From Pedobacter faecalis (lineage in GTDB: Bacteria; Bacteroidota; Bacteroidia; Sphingobacteriales; Sphingobacteriaceae), in the NCBI RefSeq assembly GCF_030182585.1, contig NZ_JARXOW010000001.1, forward strand, positions 682,001-746,000: a stretch of DNA of 64,000 nucleotides, written 5' to 3'. Numbering within the stretch: the stretch's first letter is position 1; each line of letters begins with the position of its first letter. The notes under the pieces are model-generated. The model saw only the letters and a list, made by a program, of their open reading frames with translations. It did no database searches and was not told the origin of the DNA. Made by a program: the position numbers and the translations under genes. Shown here in pieces: positions 55,373-62,838 of the stretch.

Positions 55373-56902
55373 TTATTGATATTCATTGCTGTTAAATTTT
55401 GTATCCAGCCAGGCAATGTGGTTGGTTAAGAAATCTTTAAGATATTTTACGTCGCCCGTATACCATCCCGAAACATACATTTCCAGATACGATTGCTTCT
55501 TCAGAATATCCCATTTTGTAAAATTCCTGACCTGTGATACGGCAAGTCGCTTTTCAATTACCGGAACGAGATCGGGAACTGCCTGAATCTTGGGCTTGAG
55601 CTCATTCCACCTGCTCCTGATCCGCTGCCTGAAACTGCGGTCGGTCATCAGTTGCTTAAACCATATCTTAGGTTCAAATGCATGATCGGCCATTAAGCCG
55701 TTCACCTGATTGCCCAAACGGTTGTCGTTGTTGGCCGCTTTATCAAAATCCCATATAGGGCCCACATAAATCTTATCGTTATCTTTCTTCTTGTACATGT
55801 ACGTACTCCGGAAAGCATCAGGATTGCCAATCACCTCGTTCACAATATAAAAATCGACATAGCTATCCACATCGAAATACTTGCGGTAACCATTTTGCGG
55901 ATCGGTATACTGATCTCCGTACATGGCATCTTCCAGCTTTTGGAAATGCGTCTTTATATAGTCTTTTTGCTCGCTGGTAATTTCGTCTTCATCCGGGTAC
56001 TTGATCACAAAAGGCATACGCTTAGCGGTATGAAAGTAGACCGGCTCGCCGGTAGCAAACAGGTCCTGCTCAATTAAGTAACCGCCATCCTCTACATCTA
56101 CCCGGTACCCGTCTTCCTTGATCTGCTCCACCAACTGATACGTACCCCGGTAGTCGCCATTCAGATATACCTCAACCCAGCGGGAGTCGGGCGTAAATTC
56201 CCTGCCGATGTTCCGGCTTAGCGTAAAGGCCAGTTCATTGCGCATCAGCGTTTTATCGGCATAATTGGCAAGCAAAACCCAGTGCCTGTTTTCGCGCATA
56301 CCGAGCAACGATGCCTTCTTTTCCAGTTTAATGCGGTAGGGCTTCTTTGGCATGTCGTTCCAGGTAGAGTTGCCCCGCCCCTTAATTTCCGTTTTACCGT
56401 CAAATGCCACATCCTTGAAATTGCTTACAATTTTGATGGTACCGTTTACATATACATCTTTACTGTTTATAGGTGCACCATTGGTATTGATGTAAAGCAC
56501 TGAAATACCATTGTCGGTAAACTTTACCGTATACGTTTTTTTAGTACCGTCTTCTGCCAGCACGGTGTAGTCGAGCTTGTTGCTGAAGTTATTGGCCGTT
56601 ACGCCGCTCGACTGTTCGAGCGCACCGACTTTGATTCCGACGCCCTCATACTCAAATTCGGGTATAAGTGAAGTAATATTGGTTCCAGCAAAAGCTCTTG
56701 CGTAAACGGTGTCTCCGATTATTTCACCCTGCACGTCGTGCACAAGCACAGGATTTTTGTCCGCCTTAAACACAATTGATTTCAGTGTTTTGTCGCTCTT
56801 CAGCTCAACAACTGGCTCTTGAGGTTTCTCGTCTTTCTTACATGCCGAAAGAAAAACCAGAAAGAAAAACAGGTGTTTTATACAGGTTCTGTTCGTGATC
56901 AT
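55373..56902 (-). CDS. CotH kinase family lipoprotein
   Basis: Secreted protein of 509 residues, with signal peptide and lipobox (LVFLSAC) followed by KKDEKPQE, an acidic/lysine stretch compatible with surface export. Residues about 30-135 form a beta-rich domain; the CotH kinase-like fold follows with GRGNSTWNDMPKKPYR, LANYADKTLMRNEL, the YLIEQDLF strand and the metal-binding GPIWDFDKA. CotH proteins are atypical kinases that phosphorylate proteins outside the cell; in Bacteroidetes they are common near glycan-degrading genes. Substrate is unknown. Confidence 0.9.
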   Translation of the reverse strand: MITNRTCIKHLFFFLVFLSACKKDEKPQEPVVELKSDKTLKSIVFKADKNPVLVHDVQGEIIGDTVYARAFAGTNITSLIPEFEYEGVGIKVGALEQSSGVTANNFSNKLDYTVLAEDGTKKTYTVKFTDNGISVLYINTNGAPINSKDVYVNGTIKIVSNFKDVAFDGKTEIKGRGNSTWNDMPKKPYRIKLEKKASLLGMRENRHWVLLANYADKTLMRNELAFTLSRNIGREFTPDSRWVEVYLNGDYRGTYQLVEQIKEDGYRVDVEDGGYLIEQDLFATGEPVYFHTAKRMPFVIKYPDEDEITSEQKDYIKTHFQKLEDAMYGDQYTDPQNGYRKYFDVDSYVDFYIVNEVIGNPDAFRSTYMYKKKDNDKIYVGPIWDFDKAANNDNRLGNQVNGLMADHAFEPKIWFKQLMTDRSFRQRIRSRWNELKPKIQAVPDLVPVIEKRLAVSQVRNFTKWDILKKQSYLEMYVSGWYTGDVKYLKDFLTNHIAWLDTKFNSNEYQ

Positions 56903-57046
56903 AAATCGTATATTTGGTTATATTTCAGGGCGTTCTGGCCCGTTAAATAGTCAATATACAAAATAAAGTTCGAATTGCGCGGCCCTACCACCCTATTCAG
57001 GTTACACTCAGCAGGAAGCTTGATGCTTTCCTGCTGATACCGATAC

Positions 57047-58672
57047 CTAATTGTTCTTTAATCCGAAGTGCCTGAAGATAGCCTGCTCACCTGTACCTTT
57101 AGCTACGATGCCTGCGCGATAGCCCATGCCCCATGGCGCATACCTGGAAGCATTGAAATCAGTTGAATACAGCTTAACCCAGTCAGATTCTTGATTTTTA
57201 TAGAAGAAATCGATGAACTTGCCGTTGTTGCTGATCTGCATTTTCAAATCAATGGTGCCCGACAATGACTCGTTGCTTTGCTTCAGGACCTCATACTTTT
57301 TGTTCAGGTTATTGAACACAACAAACCCTTGCTTGGAGGCAGCGATGCCGATGCCGCCGAGTTCTCCGGGCCATTTGCTTTCAAAGATAGCACCGCCAAG
57401 GCACACACCGGCTGTAGCTCCGGTTACTTCCACCTCCGCCGTAATGTCGAAGTTAACGGTCTTGATGTACTGTCCAAGGAATGTGCCCAGCTCGTGATTG
57501 TCGTTGCCTGCAGTCAGGTGAAGCCCTTTATCGAAACTCATCTGCGGTTTCTGCAGTTTGGATGGCCATTGCCAAACCAGGCTTAACTGATTGTCTTTAC
57601 GGAAGTCGTTATAGAAATCGAGTTCTTGCTTAGGCCGGTTGGCCACAGTGGCATTGTGCAGCACCGGCCAGCCATCGGCACCCATTTTGAGTTCTTCAAT
57701 GATACCTTCGCGACCAACAAACACATCGTATTCTTTGTTAAAGGCGTGGTAAAGCATAAACAAACGGTTGTCGGCCGATTGTACTACGGTACCATGACCA
57801 GGGCATCTCCAGCGGTCGTTGCTCACCATCACCGGGTTCTTTTCGTACTTCTCCCATTTACCTTCGGCCAGGTTGCGTGTGCGTGCAATACCCGTTTTGT
57901 AATTGCAATTGGCATCGCAACATCCGCCGACAGCGTACAAGCTGTACACGTATTCGCCTAACCTGAAAAAGCAGGCGCCTTCTACCAGGGCTGTTTCCCA
58001 GGGCTGGCTGTTGGTGTAAACTTTGCGTTTGGTACCGAGCAACTTTGTGCGGCTTTCGTTGATTTCCTGCACCCATATCCAGCTTTCCTTGCCGCATCCG
58101 TTACCGTCGTTCTTCCAGAACGCGTATATTTTACCGTTATCCTGAAACTCGAAGGCATCGATTGCTCCACAGTCGTCCTCAATGATCACCGGACCGTTGT
58201 CGGTAAACTTGCCAGTCTCGATCTCATCGGCATCTATCCAGGCAATACCGCATTGCAAACCCGGGTTGCCATTTACTTTCCTGTTGTGCGCGGTATAATA
58301 CGCATAAATCCGGTTTTGTTTGGCATCGTAGGCGAGCTCTGAAGCCCAGAAGTTATTCTCGCCCCATTGGTCTTTCATGTCCTTGAAACCTCCCGGGAAT
58401 ACATGGTTTACCAGCTTCCAATCGCGCAAATTGGTGGATTTATATATGGTAAAATAGGGCGCCCACTCGTTGGTAGTAGAGGTAGCGTAGTATACCTTCC
58501 CTACCCGTATGATGGAAGGGTCAGGGTTATCTCCAGGGAGCGCAGGATTTACCAGTGGTACAGGCGCAGTTGTCGCTGAATTGCCCGTATCCTGCTTTTT
58601 TAGTCCGCATGAAAATAACGCCAGGGCAATAAATGCCGATGCAGCGGAGAATTTAATGTTTTTCAAAGTCAT
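57047..58672 (-). CDS. GH43 family glycoside hydrolase with C-terminal sandwich domain, lipoprotein
   Basis: Lipoprotein of 541 residues (lipobox LFSC). The GH43 propeller (about 40-330) has the base aspartate in PGDNPDPSII, the pKa aspartate in CGAIDAFEFQDNG and the acid glutamate in ETALVEGACFF. Residues about 340-541 form a beta-sandwich (DUF1349-like concanavalin fold), common in multi-domain GH43 enzymes. The gene is 21 bases upstream of the stop of the GH43 at 58694-59728, so both are probably one operon. Arabinofuranosidase or xylosidase action is plausible. Confidence 0.92.
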   Translation of the reverse strand: MTLKNIKFSAASAFIALALFSCGLKKQDTGNSATTAPVPLVNPALPGDNPDPSIIRVGKVYYATSTTNEWAPYFTIYKSTNLRDWKLVNHVFPGGFKDMKDQWGENNFWASELAYDAKQNRIYAYYTAHNRKVNGNPGLQCGIAWIDADEIETGKFTDNGPVIIEDDCGAIDAFEFQDNGKIYAFWKNDGNGCGKESWIWVQEINESRTKLLGTKRKVYTNSQPWETALVEGACFFRLGEYVYSLYAVGGCCDANCNYKTGIARTRNLAEGKWEKYEKNPVMVSNDRWRCPGHGTVVQSADNRLFMLYHAFNKEYDVFVGREGIIEELKMGADGWPVLHNATVANRPKQELDFYNDFRKDNQLSLVWQWPSKLQKPQMSFDKGLHLTAGNDNHELGTFLGQYIKTVNFDITAEVEVTGATAGVCLGGAIFESKWPGELGGIGIAASKQGFVVFNNLNKKYEVLKQSNESLSGTIDLKMQISNNGKFIDFFYKNQESDWVKLYSTDFNASRYAPWGMGYRAGIVAKGTGEQAIFRHFGLKNN

Positions 58673-58693
58673 GTTTATGAGTAAGTTTCAAAT

Positions 58694-59728
58694 CTAATGC
58701 TTTTTCTGAACTACCGGCCATCCGTCTTCCCAGAATAGCTTCTCGATGCCGAGACGCTCATAGCTGTCGGTATAGCTGTGGAATGCCATGTAATCGATCC
58801 CGTCAAAAGTGTAGGCAGAATTGTGTCCTCTTGCGTATACTTTGCGGTCGGGACCAGTATCGCCGCCCAGCACCAGCGTACCACCATTCTTGGCCATGCT
58901 CTTGCCTTCCCGGTCGAGATACGGGCCTGTGATCTTTTCGGAACGGCCGACCCGGATATTGTAAGTGCTGTTTGCACCTGCGCAACAGGCATCCCAGGAC
59001 ACGAACAGGTAATAGTATTTTCCTTTCTTAAAAATGAAAGGCGCTTCCACTGCCCCGTTGCCCACCTCCTCGTCAGTATATTTAAAGTCGCGCGGCCGAG
59101 CTGCTATGGTATGCCAGATCTGCGGCTCGGCAGGTGTCTTAAAATCACTCCCGAGTTTAACAAGCTTGAGGCCATTCCAGTGTGAGCCAAAGCTTAACCA
59201 TGGCGTACCGTTCTCATCTACAGTAAGGTTTGGATCGATCGCGTTCCAGTCGTCGCGGCCGGTGACTGACTGAACAACCATGCCCTCATCTACCCATTTA
59301 TAATCCTTAGAAGTCGGATCAAGCGTTTTATTGGTCGCCATCCCAATGACCGAGGTATTTTTACCGAAAATAGATGTGGCATAATACAGGTACCATTTGC
59401 CGTTATGAAAGCTCAGATCGGGCGCCCAGAAACCAAGGCCTTTAAAACCGGGTAATCGCTGCGCCACCCATTGGGGTGCTTCGCTAAACACTGACGGACG
59501 TTTTTCCCAGGTCTTCATGTCTTTAGACGACCATACCTGTATGCCTCCCCCTGTGAAATACACATAATAGGTATCGCCTTCTTTGGCCATACAGGGATCC
59601 CTTACACCCGGATCGGTAGTCACATCACCCAGCTTAAATCTGCCCCTGCTTTGTGGGGTTCCGGTGGGTTGTTGCGCATAGAGCGACATGCTGAAGGACA
59701 GCAGCATGGTTAATAAAACAAGCTTCAT
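58694..59728 (-). CDS. GH43 family arabinanase-like glycoside hydrolase, secreted
   Basis: Enzyme of 344 residues with signal peptide (MKLVLLTMLLSFSMSLYAQ). Motifs: base aspartate in PGVRDPCMAKEGDTYYVYF, pKa aspartate in WNAIDPNLTVDENG, acid glutamate in GAVEAPFIFKKGKYYYLF, and WLSFGSHWNGLKL. The short single-domain layout is that of endo-alpha-1,5-L-arabinanases (GH43 subfamilies 4 to 6). It is first in the pair with the larger GH43 downstream. Confidence 0.93.
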   Translation of the reverse strand: MKLVLLTMLLSFSMSLYAQQPTGTPQSRGRFKLGDVTTDPGVRDPCMAKEGDTYYVYFTGGGIQVWSSKDMKTWEKRPSVFSEAPQWVAQRLPGFKGLGFWAPDLSFHNGKWYLYYATSIFGKNTSVIGMATNKTLDPTSKDYKWVDEGMVVQSVTGRDDWNAIDPNLTVDENGTPWLSFGSHWNGLKLVKLGSDFKTPAEPQIWHTIAARPRDFKYTDEEVGNGAVEAPFIFKKGKYYYLFVSWDACCAGANSTYNIRVGRSEKITGPYLDREGKSMAKNGGTLVLGGDTGPDRKVYARGHNSAYTFDGIDYMAFHSYTDSYERLGIEKLFWEDGWPVVQKKH

Positions 59729-59815
59729 TTGTGTTCTTATCTGGTTAAATAAGCTGGCAATATAAGCATAGCCTTCGTTAAGTTACAAAATTCTGACGCA
59801 AAAGCGGCGCTATAA

Positions 59816-59836
59816 AACATACCAAGTGGTATCTTT
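59816..59836 (+). promoter_or_regulatory. TetR-type operator overlapping the -7 element of tetR
   Basis: The 14-base palindrome ATACCA-AG-TGGTAT (59819-59832) runs into TATCTTTG (59830-59837), a consensus -7 element, only 4 bases before the tetR ATG at 59842. The 21-base stretch differs from the site at 60459-60479 at two positions. Confidence 0.65.
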
Positions 59837-59841
59837 GGCTC

Positions 59842-60435
59842 ATGACCATGTCGAAAGCTGCGGCCACAAAACAAGCGATCTTAGCGAAGTCCCTGGAACT
59901 CATTTACCGGAAGGGGTATCATGGCACCAGCATTGACGATATCATTAAGACGACCAATGTAACTAAGGGCGCCTTCTTTTATCATTTCAAATCGAAAGAA
60001 GAAATGGGCCTGGCCATCATCAACGAGATCTTCTACCCGCAGGTAATGGATGGACTCGGAAGGCCGCTGAGCCAGGGTGAAGATGTCACTGAGGGGATAT
60101 ATAAGATGCTGCATACATTGCTGTTCGACGATTCTGTTTTCAGGGTGGAATACGGTTGCCCTGTGGTAAATCTCGTTGAGGAAATGTCGCCAGTAAGCGA
60201 AGCATTCAGAAAGGCCTTAGGCCGACTGATGCAGCGGGTTGCGGAGGCTCTGGAATCTGCGCTCCTTGGGGCGCAGAAGAATGGTCAGATCAGGGCTGAT
60301 GTGGATACCAAGGGGGTGGCGACTTTCATTCTAACCGGTTACAGTGGTGTCAGAAACCTGGGGAAGGTTTTGGGAAGAACTGCCTATACGGGTTTCCTGA
60401 AAGAAATGAAAACGTATTTATCTCGATTAAAATAA
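59842..60435 (+). CDS. TetR/AcrR family transcriptional regulator
   Basis: Repressor of 197 residues. The N-terminal helix-turn-helix (about 10-55) has KQAILAKSLELIYRKGYHGT and SIDDIIKTTNVTKGAFFYHF, the standard TetR DNA-binding motif; the rest is an alpha-helical ligand-binding and dimer domain. ATG at 59842 or 59848. An operator-like palindrome lies at the gene's own -7 element and again before the next gene, so auto-regulation and control of the two membrane proteins downstream is likely. The ligand is unknown. Confidence 0.92.
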   Translation: MTMSKAAATKQAILAKSLELIYRKGYHGTSIDDIIKTTNVTKGAFFYHFKSKEEMGLAIINEIFYPQVMDGLGRPLSQGEDVTEGIYKMLHTLLFDDSVFRVEYGCPVVNLVEEMSPVSEAFRKALGRLMQRVAEALESALLGAQKNGQIRADVDTKGVATFILTGYSGVRNLGKVLGRTAYTGFLKEMKTYLSRLK

Positions 60436-60458
60436 GCATTTTAAAAAATTTTAAAAAA

Positions 60459-60479
60459 AACATACCAATTAGTATCTTT
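60459..60479 (+). promoter_or_regulatory. Second TetR-type operator at the -7 element of the next gene
   Basis: AACATACCAATTAGTATCTTT matches the tetR upstream site at 19 of 21 positions and again overlaps a -7-like TATCTTTC (60473-60480), directly before the ATG at 60481. Confidence 0.62.
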
Positions 60480-60480
60480 C

Positions 60481-60948
60481 ATGATGTACGAACTTTTACT
60501 CCCGCTCCATTCCTTGTTCAGATGGCTTGTTCTTTTCAGTCTCTTCTGTGCCGTTTTTACAGCGCTTTTCGCCTATGTAAAAGGCTCACCATTCAGCAAA
60601 TGGCATAATAGCCTTCGCCATTGGACAGCGACAATTGCGCATATACAGCTAATGCTGGGTATTTTGATCTACACGAAAAGTCCGCTGGTTAAAGCATTTT
60701 TTTCTGCGCCGGCCGACCATGGCGGTCGTGCAGGCTTCTCCTTTTTTGCGGTTGTACATTTGGGGCTTATGCTGTTAAGTATTGTCTTGATTACCATTGG
60801 CTCTGCAAAAGCGAAAAGGCAACAGGAAAGTGCTGAAAAATTCAAGACGATGTTGGTCTGGTTTTCCATTGCGCTGCTGATCATTCTGGCAGCCATTCCC
60901 TGGCCATTTTCACCATTGGCAAGTCGCCCCTATTTCCGAAACTTTTAA
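60481..60948 (+). CDS. Four-helix membrane protein with conserved-looking histidines, function unknown
   Basis: Inner-membrane protein of 155 residues with four hydrophobic helices (about 10-32, 46-64, 85-105 and 122-142). Histidines H10, H47, H54 and H93 lie in or near helices 1-3 (LPLHSLFRW, HWTATIAHIQLMLG, VVHLGLMLL), an arrangement compatible with haem binding as in cytochrome-b-like proteins; this is inference. ATG at 60481 immediately follows the -7-like element, so the mRNA is leaderless or starts at ATG 60484. The DUF3817 gene begins 0 bases after its stop. Confidence 0.82.
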   Translation: MMYELLLPLHSLFRWLVLFSLFCAVFTALFAYVKGSPFSKWHNSLRHWTATIAHIQLMLGILIYTKSPLVKAFFSAPADHGGRAGFSFFAVVHLGLMLLSIVLITIGSAKAKRQQESAEKFKTMLVWFSIALLIILAAIPWPFSPLASRPYFRNF

Positions 60949-61278
60949 ATGCAAAACGATATGATCAATTTTCTTAAAACCCCAATTGGCCGGCTTCGCC
61001 TGATCGGATACCTGGAAGGCATTTCACTCCTCGTCCTGGTGTTCGTTGCGGTTCCGCTGAAATATTTTTTCGACTACCCGGACCTGGTGAGGGCACTCGG
61101 TCCGATACACGGGGCGCTGTTTCTGCTTTTCCTGTATTCTGCCATTAGCGTGGGTATAGAAGAAAAATGGCGTTTTAGAGAAACGACCTGGAAGGTGCTG
61201 CTGGCATGCCTGATACCTTTTGGAACTTTTTATATAGATAGATTTATCCTCGGGAAGTACCGGTCTCTTAAAACCTGA
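60949..61278 (+). CDS. DUF3817 domain-containing membrane protein
   Basis: Membrane protein of 109 residues with three helices and the DUF3817 pattern (TPIGRLRLIGYLEGISLLVL, PLKYFFDYPDLVRALGPIHG, FGTFYIDRFIL). Family function is not known. ATG at 60949 directly abuts the stop of the preceding gene, and both are probably controlled by the TetR regulator. Its last 49 bases overlap, tail to tail, the opposing DinB gene. Confidence 0.9.
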   Translation: MQNDMINFLKTPIGRLRLIGYLEGISLLVLVFVAVPLKYFFDYPDLVRALGPIHGALFLLFLYSAISVGIEEKWRFRETTWKVLLACLIPFGTFYIDRFILGKYRSLKT

Positions 61279-61769
61279 ACGTGGTGAAGCGGGTGGCCGG
61301 CGATAATGTAAGCCAGCGCAAGGGTCGAATTAATGATATTGCTGCACAGGCCTGTACGACGCAACATGGGTTCGTCGAAGCTGCTGAAGAGGGCTATGGT
61401 ACTTTGTCTTACCAAGTCAACTTCATGCAGCAGATCCTCGATAGTACGCTGACTGGCATTGGTGTGTATAGCAAAGTTCTCTTCATCAAAGCCAGGCAAA
61501 GCCGTCTGATCGTTACGGGCAATGCGAAGCGCCCGGTAACTTAGTATGTGTTCAGTATCGATCAGGTGCTGAAGGATATCTTTTGCCGTCCACTTTCCAG
61601 GCGCATAGACCTGGTCGCCCAACTGTTTCAGCTTCACCAGGTCATCTGCGCGGAATATACTCCGGTGCCTCTGCAACACTTCCGATACCGGCACGTCGTC
61701 TGCGAACCGGATATATCCTTGCTGCCATTCATGTATCGGGTGAATTGCTGTGATGTCTGCTTTTGTCAT
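61230..61769 (-). CDS. DinB family protein
   Basis: Four-helix bundle protein of 179 residues from the ATG at 61767-61769; the TTG at 61775 is rejected because it overlaps the -7 element. DinB-type histidines stand in KDILQHLIDTEHILSYRAL and in IAGHPLHHVQVLRDRY, which would hold a metal. Family members are putative metal-dependent hydrolases or thiol transferases. The gene overlaps DUF3817 by 49 bases at its 3' end and is divergent from another DinB gene. Confidence 0.9.
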   Translation of the reverse strand: MTKADITAIHPIHEWQQGYIRFADDVPVSEVLQRHRSIFRADDLVKLKQLGDQVYAPGKWTAKDILQHLIDTEHILSYRALRIARNDQTALPGFDEENFAIHTNASQRTIEDLLHEVDLVRQSTIALFSSFDEPMLRRTGLCSNIINSTLALAYIIAGHPLHHVQVLRDRYFPRINLSI

Positions 61770-61772
61770 ACA

Positions 61773-61780
61773 CAAAAATA
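61773..61780 (-). promoter_or_regulatory. -7 element of the minus-strand DinB gene
   Basis: TATTTTTG on the minus strand, matching TAnnTTTG, ends 3 bases before the ATG at 61769, so the transcript is probably leaderless. Confidence 0.5.
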
Positions 61781-61824
61781 AGCATACAATTTTGTTTTGG
61801 CCGCAGAACGTTCACAGTTATGTT

Positions 61825-61874
61825 TAACTAAATTTATTAGTTATTAAAGATGATTTTATACTAACTATATTAGT
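61825..61874. promoter_or_regulatory. Two inverted repeats between divergent DinB genes
   Basis: TAACTAA-ATTTA-TTAGTTA (61825-61843) and ACTAA-CTATA-TTAGT (61860-61874) share the pattern ACTAA-N5-TTAGT. Their centres are 33 bases apart, about three helix turns, so one protein could bind both on one face of the DNA. Confidence 0.6.
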
Positions 61875-61882
61875 TTAAATGA

Positions 61883-61890
61883 TATATTTG
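61883..61890 (+). promoter_or_regulatory. -7 element of the plus-strand DinB gene
   Basis: TATATTTG matches TAnnTTTG, 24 bases before the ATG at 61915 and 9 bases after the second inverted repeat. Confidence 0.5.
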
Positions 61891-61914
61891 GGTCCACTAT
61901 TTAACAACACTTGT

Positions 61915-62415
61915 ATGTACCGAAATATTCACGATTTTCTGGAGAACTGGAAATACGAAACTGAAAGCACGCTTAAATTACTTAACCACATTACTGAGGA
62001 AACCCGTGCAACACTAGTCCATGAACACGTTCGTTCATTAGAACGCCTTGCCTGGCACTTAACCCAAACGATTACCGAAATGGGGCATAAAGCGGGTTTA
62101 TTTGCTGAAGATCCGTTGGAGCATTTGCCCGTGCCAGGGAGCTTTACCGACCTGATTTCGGTCTACGCAGACTACGCGGCTCAGATCGCCAAGGCCATAC
62201 CTCTAAAGTGGACAGATTCTGTCCTCGCCGAGAAGGTAAATATGTATGGCGACGAATGGACTAAAGGAACCGTTCTGCATATTTTGATTACGCATCAGTC
62301 TCATCATCGCGGACAAATGACAGTTATTATGCGAATACTTGGTTTACCGGTTCCTGGTTTATACGGCCCGTCAAAAGAAGAATGGGCAGAGATTGGAATG
62401 ACTGCTCCTGAGTAG
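61915..62415 (+). CDS. DinB family protein
   Basis: Protein of 166 residues from the ATG at 61915; the open frame extends to 61879, but this includes the -7 element. Metal-binding histidines fit DinB: RLAWHLTQTITEMGH and ITHQSHHRGQMTVIMRILG. The C-terminal GLYGPSKEEW follows the family pattern. Divergent from another DinB gene (61230-61769) with which it shares two inverted repeats. Role is unknown. Confidence 0.9.
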   Translation: MYRNIHDFLENWKYETESTLKLLNHITEETRATLVHEHVRSLERLAWHLTQTITEMGHKAGLFAEDPLEHLPVPGSFTDLISVYADYAAQIAKAIPLKWTDSVLAEKVNMYGDEWTKGTVLHILITHQSHHRGQMTVIMRILGLPVPGLYGPSKEEWAEIGMTAPE

Positions 62416-62442
62416 TCGTCGCTAGCGTTGTGATCAAAAACT

Positions 62443-62476
62443 AAAAGGCCTTAAATCGTTGATTTAAGGCCTTTTT
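62443..62476. terminator. Bidirectional terminator
   Basis: AAAAGGCCTTAAATC (62443-62457) and its exact complement (62461-62475) enclose a 3-base loop. It ends the plus-strand DinB gene and, on the minus strand, the tRNA-Pro transcript. Confidence 0.9.
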
Positions 62477-62499
62477 AATAGAATTTGACTTCTATTTTG

Positions 62500-62573
62500 T
62501 CGGGGTGGCAGGATTCGAACCTACGACCTCCACATCCCAAATGTGGCGCGATACCGGGCTACGCTACACCCCG
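62500..62573 (-). tRNA. tRNA-Pro (anticodon TGG), copy 2
   Basis: Cloverleaf of 74 bases on the minus strand: acceptor CGGGGTG with CACCCCG, anticodon arm CCACA-TTTGGGA-TGTGG with anticodon TGG, T arm GTAGG-TTCGAAT-CCTGC, discriminator A. It is the downstream copy in transcription and reads all Pro codons when modified. Confidence 0.96.
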
Positions 62574-62623
62574 AACTGGTATCGTCTTTATGACTTTCTT
62601 TTGAATACCTTCCAGGTATTTTG

Positions 62624-62697
62624 TCGGGGTGGCAGGATTCGAACCTACGACCTCCACATCCCAAATGTGGCGCGATACCGGGCTACGCTACACCCCG
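62624..62697 (-). tRNA. tRNA-Pro (anticodon TGG), copy 1
   Basis: Identical to the copy at 62500-62573 over all 74 bases, 50 bases apart. Minus-strand transcription reaches this copy first. Confidence 0.96.
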
Positions 62698-62774
62698 AAC
62701 TGGTATCTTTTCTTTCCAAAGCTTGTCGCTGTGGAGCGCAAAGATATGAAAAAAAGATCTCCGTACAAATATTT

Positions 62775-62815
62775 ATCAAAAAGGCCGGAATTTTTATATA
62801 TCCGGCCTTTTTGAT
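62775..62815 (-). terminator. Terminator of the GH5-like gene
   Basis: ATCAAAAAGGCCGGA (62775-62789) and its complement (62801-62815) form a 15-base perfect stem with an 11-base loop and T runs on both strands. It lies 24 bases after the stop at 62839. Confidence 0.88.
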
Positions 62816-62838
62816 ATTAATCTTCGCTGGTGAGTTGC

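Larger units (their letters stand above)
62493..62707. repeat. 91-base direct repeat containing tandem tRNA-Pro
   Basis: Positions 62493-62583 and 62617-62707 are identical over 91 bases; the unit is one tRNA-Pro gene plus short flanks (TATTTTG before, AACTGGTATC after), with period 124. It marks a recent tandem duplication. Confidence 0.9.

Noticed and set aside
62493..62707. Direct repeat as a CRISPR-like array
   Set aside because: The unit is a tRNA gene, with only two copies and no spacers or cas genes.
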